Of a stretch of DNA of 64,000 nucleotides, positions 53,876 to 61,119 are shown piece by piece. Every line of letters begins with the position of its first letter. The stretch's first letter is position 1. The DNA is taken from positions 271,497 to 335,496 of the forward strand of contig JXCB02000001.1 of the NCBI GenBank assembly GCA_000828075.3. Direction: 5' to 3'. The position numbers were made by a program, and so were the translations under genes. Below the pieces are notes generated by a model, which worked only from the letters and a program-made list of their open reading frames with translations, had not been told where the DNA came from and did not search any database. This DNA is from Tolypothrix campylonemoides VB511288 (GTDB lineage Bacteria; Cyanobacteriota; Cyanobacteriia; Cyanobacteriales; Nostocaceae).

Positions 53876-54487
53876 GCTACCACTTCCACGCTTAACTCGT
53901 GGAGTGGAGAACAAATTCAAGCCACTCGTGACCGATACAGCAAGGTCAGAGCTAATGTTCAATCCAAACGCACTCGGAATTCTCGCAGACTTCTGAGAAG
54001 GCTTTCTGGGAGAGAACAAAGGTTTCAGAAATGGCTGAATCACAACATTTCTAAACAGCTTGTTCAAGAGGCAAAACAACTGAATGCAAGTTTGGCTTTT
54101 GAGGATTTGACTAATATCAGGGAATCGCTCAATCAAAAGCCTCGTAGCAAACCCGAACGTCGTAGAACCAATAATTGGGCGTTTTACCAACTGCGTTTGT
54201 TTGTCGGATACAAAGCCAATATCGCTGGTGTCCCAGTTGTTTTTGTACCACCTGCTTACACCAGTCAAACTTGTTCCCGATGTGGACATATTCACCCCGT
54301 TAAGGGGAAGTCCTATCGGAATGGAAAGCTGTTTAAATGTGGGCATTGTGGATTTGAACATGATGCTGACGTAAATGCGGCAAATAATATTGCCATCTTG
54401 GGGGTTTGTGTAAGCAATCCCGAAAGTCCGGGGATGAGTTGTCAATTAGAGGGGCAATTGTTTCTCTTTCCGATATCTCAGATCTGA
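53876..54487 (+). CDS. tnpB: TnpB, exon 2 (C-terminal part)
   Basis: 203 codons plus stop, beginning GCT ACC ACT (ATTSTLNSWSGEQIQATRD). The RuvC-II catalytic Glu is in LAFEDLTNIRE. The zinc finger is CSRCGHIHPVKGKSYRNGKLFKCGHCGF and the RuvC-III Asp is in HDADVNAANNIAI. Joined with exon 1 it yields a 382-residue TnpB with all RuvC residues. An ORF reaching back to 53774 in this frame is intron sequence, not part of TnpB. Confidence 0.92.
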   Translation, partial: ATTSTLNSWSGEQIQATRDRYSKVRANVQSKRTRNSRRLLRRLSGREQRFQKWLNHNISKQLVQEAKQLNASLAFEDLTNIRESLNQKPRSKPERRRTNNWAFYQLRLFVGYKANIAGVPVVFVPPAYTSQTCSRCGHIHPVKGKSYRNGKLFKCGHCGFEHDADVNAANNIAILGVCVSNPESPGMSCQLEGQLFLFPISQI

Positions 54488-54490
54488 GGC

Positions 54491-54516
54491 TAAAGCCCCG
54501 TACCTTCAGGTCGGGG
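54491..54516 (+). ncRNA. Candidate omega-RNA (reRNA) 3' hairpin
   Basis: CCCCGTACC-TTCA-GGTCGGGG (8 bp with a bulged T) at 54496-54516 immediately follows the tnpB stop, where TnpB guide RNAs have their scaffold. Guide sequence would be the flank beginning about 54517. The exact end is not determined. Confidence 0.55.
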
Positions 54517-54593
54517 TAAGCTTACAAGCTGGTGATTCGGGTTTTCTAAGTGTGTTGACATTGCGATTGGCTTTGCCACTCTGTCCCTTGGGC

Positions 54594-54671
54594 GTTAGCG
54601 CAGCTTTCCGCAGGAATCGCCTTTAGCGCTGCGCTTTGCTTTGTTAGCGTAGCTTTCCGTAGGAATCGCCT
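54594..54671. repeat. Two copies of a 29-bp cyanobacterial repeat
   Basis: GTTAGCGCAGCTTTCCGCAG... (54594-54622) and GTTAGCGTAGCTTTCCGTAG... (54643-54671) match at 27 of 29 positions. They lie between the IS element and the S4 gene. A related GCGTTAGCGAAGC word occurs inside the first NRPS gene. Confidence 0.85.
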
Positions 54672-54689
54672 GCACAGCTTGCCCTTCCA

Positions 54690-54893
54690 CTACGAGAAAT
54701 CAACCTCAAAAGTTTGTCCTTCCACCGTCACCTTATCGCCCGATACTAATTTCCGTCCTCGTCGGGTTTCAATTGTACCATTGACTTTTACATCACCTTC
54801 TTGAATCATCAGCTTGGCTTGCCCACCTGTTGGGGCTATACCTACGAACTTCAAAAACTGGTCGAGTTTTATAGTATTGTCGGTTGTCGTCAT
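54690..54893 (-). CDS. Small S4-domain RNA-binding protein
   Basis: 67 residues. IKLDQFLKFVGIAPTGGQAK and LIQEGDVKVNGTIETRRGRKL carry the S4 fold signature of the YaaA/RlbA-type small RNA-binding proteins. ATG at 54893. It starts 47 bp after the NRPS stop and could be co-transcribed, though the fold suggests translation-related work unrelated to peptide synthesis. It lies between the NRPS genes, next to the IS element. Confidence 0.85.
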   Translation of the reverse strand: MTTTDNTIKLDQFLKFVGIAPTGGQAKLMIQEGDVKVNGTIETRRGRKLVSGDKVTVEGQTFEVDFS

Positions 54894-54940
54894 ATTGAAA
54901 AGTTAATTCTGTGCTGATCTGATTGTGGCGCGACTCTTGA

Positions 54941-57900
54941 TTATCTCTGTTCGCTTTCTTTATTCAGCGATGATAACTTCATCCGCCGGCTTTCACGAGA
55001 AAGTGGGACTAAAGCTGGAGCTGTACTTTCAACATTACTAGCTTTCAAGGTTTCAACCACCTTAGATAATTCTGCAATTGTCGGTGCTTCAAATACGCTA
55101 CGTAAAGGTAACTCAATCTTAAAAGCGTCGCGCACTCTAGAGACAAGCTGAGTTGCCAGTAAGGAATGACCTCCCAAGGTAAAGAAATTATCATGAATAC
55201 CCACCCGCTTGACTCCCAAAACCTCAGCCCAAATTTTTACCAGCACTTGTTCAACAGCAGTCTGAGGAGCAACATAACCTCCTGGTAATTGTGGCTGAAT
55301 TGGATCGAATGCTCTTAAGGCGCGGCGATCCACTTTGCCATTAGGCGTCAAAGGTAGTGACTCCAGCACCACGAAAGCTGAAGGTATCATGTACTCAGGT
55401 AGCTTTCCTACGAGATAAGTCTGCAATTGCGGCACTAACTTACGTGCTGCTTTAGCTTGTAGGGGATTATTGGCGTAAGATTGCCACGGACGCGCCTGAG
55501 TGCTATGTGGAAAAATAGTTCTTTGCGTTGATGCATCTTCCTTGACAAAAACCACGTCGTAGCGTCCTTCACTACCCGAATCTGACCAGCTAATATTAAC
55601 GTTGTAGGGTAGTTGATTAGCCAGTGCATAAAAATCTTCTGGATCAACTCCTAAATTTTGGAGTTTTTGCAAAGCCTCACGCATCTGAGCAACAGTTTTA
55701 AAATCTTCAGCGCCTGAGAGCCATTCTGCTGTTTTCACTGCTGCCATCACTCGGGCATTAGGCACATGAGTAATGCCTAAAATTTCTGGTTTTTTCTCGA
55801 CTAATATCTGTCGTACTGTTGGTAGTGTGAGATTATTTTCAGACCAATCCAGGACTGAATTATTTGCAGGATGACGAACAGTTTCACCGCCAATATAAAG
55901 AATAACATTATAACGAAACTGAGTTAATTCATTGTGATAGCGACCCGGCATGAGTTGAATTTGTACATAACTAATTTGGGGAAGCCGCTGCTTTAATGCA
56001 GTGAAAAAAGCTGGGTCAATGACTAACTCTGTTTCTTGGAAAATTTGCATTTGTACTTGTTGCTGCAACTCGTGGCGGGTAAGAGAGGGTTCAGCTTGAT
56101 ACAGTTGCACCGATGCATGGAAAGCTTGCAACAGCGGTAAACTTCGGACATCTCCTATGAAGATAAAGCCACCAGGAGCAGTAGCCTGAACAGCACCTTC
56201 TAATACACGAATAAGATAATTAATACTAGGAAAATATTGTACAACCGAGTTGAGAATCACTGCATCAAAAGCTGCTGCTTCTACTCCCTGAAAATCAGCA
56301 GCCATCTTTTCAAACAGCGTTACCTGCGGCATTTGTGCCAACTGCTTTTGGATGTAGTTAAGTGAAGCTGGGGAAAAGTCCGTCCCATAATATTTAGTGC
56401 AGTGAGGCGCAATTCTAAACAGTAATAAACCTGTTCCACAACCAATTTCTAGTACTCGGCTGGGTTGTAAAGCCAGAATTTGACCAACTTGGTTATTCAC
56501 CCACTCGCGCATCTGTTCTGGTGGGATTGGCTGATTTGTATAACTACTATTCCAACCGACAATATTGAATGTTGGATCGGAATCAGCCGCAGGTGTATTG
56601 TAAGTTTCGTTATACAGCATCTGCCATTGTAAAACCTGCTCATCCTGCAATGGCGTCTGTTGGATTTGCTCTTGTTGAGTGTTGTATTCAGCATTCAGCG
56701 CTACATAAGCGACTAAACGCTTTTCACCTTCATTTTCACGAGTCATGACTACCGTTTGCAGTACTGCTGGATGCTGACTCAGCACCGCTTCAATTTCTCC
56801 CAACTCAATGCGGTAGCCCCGAATTTTCACCTGTTCGTCGAGGCGACCTAAAAATTCGATGTTACCATCTTGTCGATAGCGAACTAAATCACCTGTTTTA
56901 TAAAGACGTGCTTTTGGTTGATTGCTAAAAGGATTAGGAATGAATTTTTCACCAGTTAAATCAGCAGAGTTTAAATAGCCTCGCGCCAGTCCATCACTAA
57001 CAATGTACAGTTCTCCTGGAACGCCGATGGGTACAGGTTGCAAAAGTTTATCTAGTATATAAACCTGTGTGTTGGCAATCGGACGACCAATTGCTGGTGC
57101 TATGTCGGCTTGATTCGTAACAGAAACTTGACCGGAAGTTGTGACAACAGTATTCTCGGTTGGTCCATAATTATTTATAAATTGGAAAGGATACTCAGCT
57201 AAAAGAGATTGATGTAGTTTGTCTCCACCTGTGAGTAATATTCGCAAAGCTGTATTATTCGACCAATTTAATAATAAAAGTTTCTCTGCCAATGGTGTTG
57301 GAACAAAGCTAATTGTTATTCCTTTTGATACTATCCAATCTTGCAATTTGTCAGGCAAAAGCCTCGTTTCCTCATCTGGAAAATAAATACTTGCTCCAGC
57401 ACTAAGATAAGGCAAAATTTCCCAGCTACAAGCGTCAAAAGCAACTCCAGCAATTTGTGTAACTCGGTCAAGGGGTGAAACTGCGAAGGTTTTTTGATGC
57501 CAAAAGACAAGATTTAACAATGCCCGATGTTCAATTTGAACTCCTTTAGGCTTCCCAGTTGAGCCAGAGGTGTAGATGACATAAGCGAGGTTGTTTGCTG
57601 TAATGTTGGTAGTCAAATTATCTTCGCTTTCTTGAGCAATTGTCTCCCAATCTTTATCCAAACAAATCAAAGCTGAATTCTGCGTTTCAAGACGGTTCAA
57701 CCACCGTTCTTGAGTTAAGATAACTGGAACTTGAGCATCTTCAAGCATAAAGCTTAAACGCTCAGGGGGATAGGTGGGATCTAAAGGCACATACGCTGCA
57801 CCCGCTTTTAGAATGCCCAACATTCCAATGACCATATCAAAAGATCGCTCTACACAAAGCCCTACCAAAACTTCCTCACCAACGCCCAGTTTTTGTAGGT

Positions 57901-59695
57901 AATGTGCCAGTTTGTTGCTGCGTTTATTTAACTCTTGATACGTAATTTTTTTCTCTTCAAATACCAGCGCCAATGCATCAGGATTTTGCTCTACCTGAGC
58001 TTCAAATAGCTGATGAATGCATCTATCTTGAGGATAATCTACGCGGGTATTGTTCCATTCCACTAACAACTGATGTCGCTCAGCTTCGCTTAAAAATGGT
58101 AAATCTGCAATTCGTTGTTCTGGATGAGTGACAATACTTTCTAGCAGCGTTTGGAAATGTCCCAGCATCCGGTTAATGGTGCTGTCATCAAATAAATCGG
58201 TGCTGTAAATGACAAAACCGCTGATACCTTCTGAGTTATTTACCCATAACCCATTTTGAGGCGTTAGCGAAGCTCCTCCTTTGGAGGCTCGCTCCCACAG
58301 GTGAAACTCCAAATCAAACCGCGTTGTTTCACTATCAAATGGCAAGGGACTAAGAGTCAATTCAGGCAACTCTAGCGCTGACATTGGCGCATTTTGGAGC
58401 GCAAACACCACCTGAAACAGGGGATTTTGATTCAAGTTCCGTTCTGGATGCAGTTCTTCCACCAACTTCTCAAAAGGCAAATCTTGGTGAGCATAAGCTT
58501 CTAAAGCTACGTCTCGCACTCGACTTAACAATTCCCGAAAAGTTGGGTTCCCTGACAAATCGGTACGCAGCACTAAACTATTGACAAAAAAGCCAATTAA
58601 CCCTTCTATTTCACTACGGTTGCGGTTGGCGATCGCTGAACCCACAGCAATATCTTCTTGCTGCGTGTAGCGATAAAGTAAAATCTGGAATGCTGCAAGC
58701 ATTGTCATGAACAAACTCACCCCTTCCTGCTGGGAGAGAGTTTCTAGCGCTTCGCTCAGACTTTTTGGTAATTGCAGAAATTGCCTTGCACCTCGGTAAG
58801 TTGGAGCTGCTGGTCTTGGTCTGTCCGTTGGCAGATTTAGCATGGAAACGCCTTCCAACTGCTTTTGCCAGTAACCAAGTTGCTTTGCCAACACATCCCC
58901 TTGCAACCATTGACGTTGCCAATATGCAAAGTCTGCATATTGAATCGGTAGTTCTGACAGAGGGGAACGTTGATTGCTGGCAAAAGCTGTATAAAGCGCT
59001 GCTATCTCCCGAATCAACACCCCGATAGACCAACCATCGGAGACAATATGGTGCATATTCAGCACCAGGATATGTTCTGCTTCATCCAACCGTAGCAGCG
59101 TGACTCGCAGCAATGGATCAGTTGATAAATTGAAAGGACGTTGAGCTTCCTGAGTCATGAGTCGTCGCGCTTCTTTTTCACGTTGATCCCGAGGAGTCGG
59201 TGCTACTACGACTTGTGGTAGTTGCTGCAAATCTCTGACTGCTAAGGATAGATTTAAAATAGGTGCAATGACCTGAACTGGTTGCCCTTCGACTATGGCA
59301 AAAGTGGTACGTAAAGCTTCGTGACGCCGCACAATTTCGTTAAAAGTTTGTTCCAGCGCTGCCAAATGAAGCGAACCTGTGAGACGAAATGCTGCTGGAA
59401 CGTTATAGAAAGGATTGTTGGGTACTAATTGGTCAAGAAACCACAGCCGCTGTTGAGCAAAGGAAAGGGGAAGATTTCCGTTCCGTGAAATAGGTACGAA
59501 GGGTGTAAAAGTGTAGTTATTAGTATAATTAGCTGCTCTTAAAAATTCTATAATTGCTGCTTTGCGCTCTTGAATTTCTGCACGCAATTCTGGTGTGAGG
59601 ATTCCTTCAGGGGCATTACAGCGCAAGCGATCGCCCTCAATAAAAACTTGAATATCTAAGCTGCGAAGATAAGATAGAAACTCAATTGTGTTCAA
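54941..59695 (-). CDS. Nonribosomal peptide synthetase, TubC-C-A-MT-PCP
   Basis: About 1584 residues from the TTG at 59695 (AAGGGG about 9 nt upstream). The positions below count from the upstream TTG at 59713, which would give 1590 residues. TubC docking domain about 7-60 (NTIEFLSYLRSLDIQVFIEG). Condensation about 80-530 (HHIVSDG at 221-227). Adenylation about 560-1010 and 1430-1475 (YTSGSTGKPKG, FDACSWE, NNYGPTENT, YKTGDLVRY, NGKVDRRAL). A methyltransferase is embedded at about 1020-1390 (VLEIGCGTGLLLFRIAPH). PCP about 1490-1555 (LGGHSLLATQL). The code reads D-A-W-F-L-G-N-V-V-K, known for leucine, so N-methyl-Leu is predicted. The TubC domain implies an upstream partner not in this window. 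A repeat-like insert is at about 478-498. Confidence 0.93.
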   Translation of the reverse strand: MNTIEFLSYLRSLDIQVFIEGDRLRCNAPEGILTPELRAEIQERKAAIIEFLRAANYTNNYTFTPFVPISRNGNLPLSFAQQRLWFLDQLVPNNPFYNVPAAFRLTGSLHLAALEQTFNEIVRRHEALRTTFAIVEGQPVQVIAPILNLSLAVRDLQQLPQVVVAPTPRDQREKEARRLMTQEAQRPFNLSTDPLLRVTLLRLDEAEHILVLNMHHIVSDGWSIGVLIREIAALYTAFASNQRSPLSELPIQYADFAYWQRQWLQGDVLAKQLGYWQKQLEGVSMLNLPTDRPRPAAPTYRGARQFLQLPKSLSEALETLSQQEGVSLFMTMLAAFQILLYRYTQQEDIAVGSAIANRNRSEIEGLIGFFVNSLVLRTDLSGNPTFRELLSRVRDVALEAYAHQDLPFEKLVEELHPERNLNQNPLFQVVFALQNAPMSALELPELTLSPLPFDSETTRFDLEFHLWERASKGGASLTPQNGLWVNNSEGISGFVIYSTDLFDDSTINRMLGHFQTLLESIVTHPEQRIADLPFLSEAERHQLLVEWNNTRVDYPQDRCIHQLFEAQVEQNPDALALVFEEKKITYQELNKRSNKLAHYLQKLGVGEEVLVGLCVERSFDMVIGMLGILKAGAAYVPLDPTYPPERLSFMLEDAQVPVILTQERWLNRLETQNSALICLDKDWETIAQESEDNLTTNITANNLAYVIYTSGSTGKPKGVQIEHRALLNLVFWHQKTFAVSPLDRVTQIAGVAFDACSWEILPYLSAGASIYFPDEETRLLPDKLQDWIVSKGITISFVPTPLAEKLLLLNWSNNTALRILLTGGDKLHQSLLAEYPFQFINNYGPTENTVVTTSGQVSVTNQADIAPAIGRPIANTQVYILDKLLQPVPIGVPGELYIVSDGLARGYLNSADLTGEKFIPNPFSNQPKARLYKTGDLVRYRQDGNIEFLGRLDEQVKIRGYRIELGEIEAVLSQHPAVLQTVVMTRENEGEKRLVAYVALNAEYNTQQEQIQQTPLQDEQVLQWQMLYNETYNTPAADSDPTFNIVGWNSSYTNQPIPPEQMREWVNNQVGQILALQPSRVLEIGCGTGLLLFRIAPHCTKYYGTDFSPASLNYIQKQLAQMPQVTLFEKMAADFQGVEAAAFDAVILNSVVQYFPSINYLIRVLEGAVQATAPGGFIFIGDVRSLPLLQAFHASVQLYQAEPSLTRHELQQQVQMQIFQETELVIDPAFFTALKQRLPQISYVQIQLMPGRYHNELTQFRYNVILYIGGETVRHPANNSVLDWSENNLTLPTVRQILVEKKPEILGITHVPNARVMAAVKTAEWLSGAEDFKTVAQMREALQKLQNLGVDPEDFYALANQLPYNVNISWSDSGSEGRYDVVFVKEDASTQRTIFPHSTQARPWQSYANNPLQAKAARKLVPQLQTYLVGKLPEYMIPSAFVVLESLPLTPNGKVDRRALRAFDPIQPQLPGGYVAPQTAVEQVLVKIWAEVLGVKRVGIHDNFFTLGGHSLLATQLVSRVRDAFKIELPLRSVFEAPTIAELSKVVETLKASNVESTAPALVPLSRESRRMKLSSLNKESEQR
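58240..58312. repeat. Repeat-like insertion inside the NRPS C domain
   Basis: Against the paralogous C domain, an extra stretch of about 20 residues (SKGGASLTPQNGLWVNN) appears here. Its DNA includes GCGTTAGCGAAGCTCCTCC and TTTGGAGGCTCGCTCCC, a palindromic repeat word also seen near 54594. The frame is kept. Confidence 0.65.
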
Positions 59696-59713
59696 AATTA
59701 CACCCCTTCGCAA

Positions 59714-60312
59714 CAGTTGTTAGTTGCTCGTTGTCAATTGACCAAGACGTTTTAACACATTCACAATCCCCTACAAATCATTCCTTGGGTTGAAAATGAC
59801 TGAGAATTGAAGGGCGCAAGCCTGTGGGCGTTTTGCAAATTGGAATGCTCCCATCAGCGCGTTTTGTGCTATTTGCACAGTCAATACAAAATTTTTATTC
59901 AATTTTAAACTTGTCAGCAATAATCTGGAATTATATTTTCTGCATATCTAGATTTATGTAAACACTATTTCTATGCAGCTTATGCAGCTATCGTTTTCTT
60001 TAAAAACTATGCACAATAGTATCGCAAACGATCTGAAAAAAGTTTTACGCAGCTTATACCATTTCACACCGGTTTACTAGTTCCTGGGATTATATCCAAT
60101 CAAAAACTAGTCCTTTTCACGGGAACTAGAGGTTGAGCCGAGATGTTTGCAGATTCGGAAATTAAGGCTGAAAATCCCTGTGCTGTTTAGGTTTGATAAG
60201 AAAGCTAATTTCTTGTACAGAACGCCATTATAGACAACGAAAAACAAGCATTTTCAGTGCCTATTTCCGCTTTCGTCCTTATCTCGGCTCAACCTCAATT
60301 TGAGCGCAGCGA
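59714..60312. other. Intergenic gap with MITE-like element
   Basis: About 600 bp upstream of the NRPS gene, AT-rich to about 60010, and probably holding its promoter. It contains the word TTATACCATTTCAC (60056), also found at 35175. It also holds the 168-bp inverted-repeat element at 60129-60296. Confidence 0.5.
60129..60296. repeat. MITE-like element with 16-bp perfect inverted ends
   Basis: GAGGTTGAGCCGAGAT (60129-60144) is exactly inverted at 60281-60296. 168 bp, no coding content. Its right end is 16 bp before the truncated four-helix-bundle gene, so the insertion may have caused the truncation. No target duplication was seen. Confidence 0.8.
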
Positions 60313-60534
60313 GTGTCAATCGGTGCAAATATTGAAGAATCTCGTTCGGCTGAAAGTGATAAAGATTTTATCAGCAAGCAATCGATAGCCCTAAAAGAGG
60401 CAAAAGAGACAAGATATTGGCTAAAGCTATTAATTAAGTCGGAAATAATATCTGAGTCCCAAATAGACAATCTTTTAGATGAATGCGAACAATTGATTAA
60501 AATTATTGCTAAATCAATAGTAACGACTAAATAA
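60313..60534 (+). pseudogene. Truncated four-helix-bundle (S23/avd-like) protein
   Basis: The frame from a GTG reads SIGANIEESRSAESDKDFIS, SIALKEAKETRYWLKLLIKS and ...ISESQIDNLLDECEQLIKII, the C-terminal 2-3 helices of the four-helix-bundle family encoded in rRNA intervening sequences and elsewhere. The N-terminal about 50 residues with the first helices are missing; a TGA lies just upstream in frame. Probably a remnant. Confidence 0.8.
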
Positions 60535-60550
60535 AAGTTGAATAAATAAA

Positions 60551-60574
60551 TTTTTGACTTTTGACTTTTGACTT
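60551..60574. repeat. TTTTGAC heptamer run
   Basis: Three tandem copies of TTTTGAC, a short tandem repeat type known in cyanobacteria. Confidence 0.75.
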
Positions 60575-60880
60575 CCCGATAGGGAGTGGCATCCAGCATT
60601 TTTATCGTTGGGACAGACACTGGAAGAATGCGCTGTTAAGTATCGTGGGTTTTGCAAGAAGTATAAACCACAGCCAAAACAAGAAAAAAGCTATTACTGG
60701 GGAAGTAAATTGTTGCCCAAAGTGATAAAGGAGAAGGGGAAGAAGAAAAAGACACCACCAGGGCAGATGAAATTACCTTGGGCAGAGTGGGAACCATTAA
60801 CCACAGAAGTTCAGGAAGTTGCTCAAAAGTTTGTGCTAGCTAATTGTTATGACCCTAAAGTAGCTGCACAGTTGTTTTAA
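60573..60880 (+). pseudogene. RAYT (REP-associated Y1 transposase) C-terminal remnant
   Basis: The frame reads EWHPAFLSLGQTLEECAVKYRGFC, then KPEKxxxWGSKLL-like text (QEKSYYWGSKLLPKVIKEK) and LANCYDPKVAAQLF, resembling the C-terminal part of cyanobacterial REP-associated transposases. The catalytic HUH and Tyr part is missing; an in-frame TGA lies just upstream. It fits with the many palindromic repeats nearby. Confidence 0.65.
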
Positions 60881-61032
60881 CAGTGAACAGTGAACAGTAA
60901 GCAGTGAACAGTGAACAGTAAGCAGTGAACAGTGAACAGTGAACAAAAAGCTGACAACTAGTAACTGGTAACTGGTAACTGATAACTGGTAACTGATAAC
61001 TGATAACTGATAACTGATAACTGATAACTGAT
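60881..61032. repeat. Heptanucleotide tandem repeat tract
   Basis: Copies of AGTGAAC/AGTAAGC are followed by AACTGGT and then about six AACTGAT units. Two related heptamer families lie side by side. No spacers, so not CRISPR. Typical of cyanobacterial STRR repeats. It lies just downstream of the NACHT-GUN4 gene, on the antisense side. Confidence 0.9.
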
Positions 61033-61119
61033 TTGGTGCCAGGTATCGAAATCGGTGAAATGCTTATGTTTTCGTAAAAAATGCTTTTGTAAAAATATTG
61101 TTACAAACGACTGGAACGC

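Larger units (their letters stand above)
50741..54520 (+). mobile_element. IS200/IS605-type tnpB element, interrupted by a group II intron
   Basis: The left end has a CCGTCCT-AGA-AGGACGG hairpin (50753-50769). The right end has a CCCCGTACC-TTCA-GGTCGGGG hairpin (54496-54516). Between them lies a tnpB gene in two pieces, 50810-51346 and 53876-54487. No tnpA is present, so it is a non-autonomous element. It lies between the S4-domain gene and the second NRPS gene, on the opposite strand to both. Exact ends are estimates. Confidence 0.85.

Noticed and set aside
53822-54445. 207-codon minus-strand frame opposite tnpB exon 2
   Set aside because: No family features; its opposite strand encodes the RuvC and zinc-finger motifs.
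60881-61032. Short regular repeats resembling a CRISPR array
   Set aside because: Units are 7 bp and contiguous with no unique spacers; they are heptamer tandem repeats.
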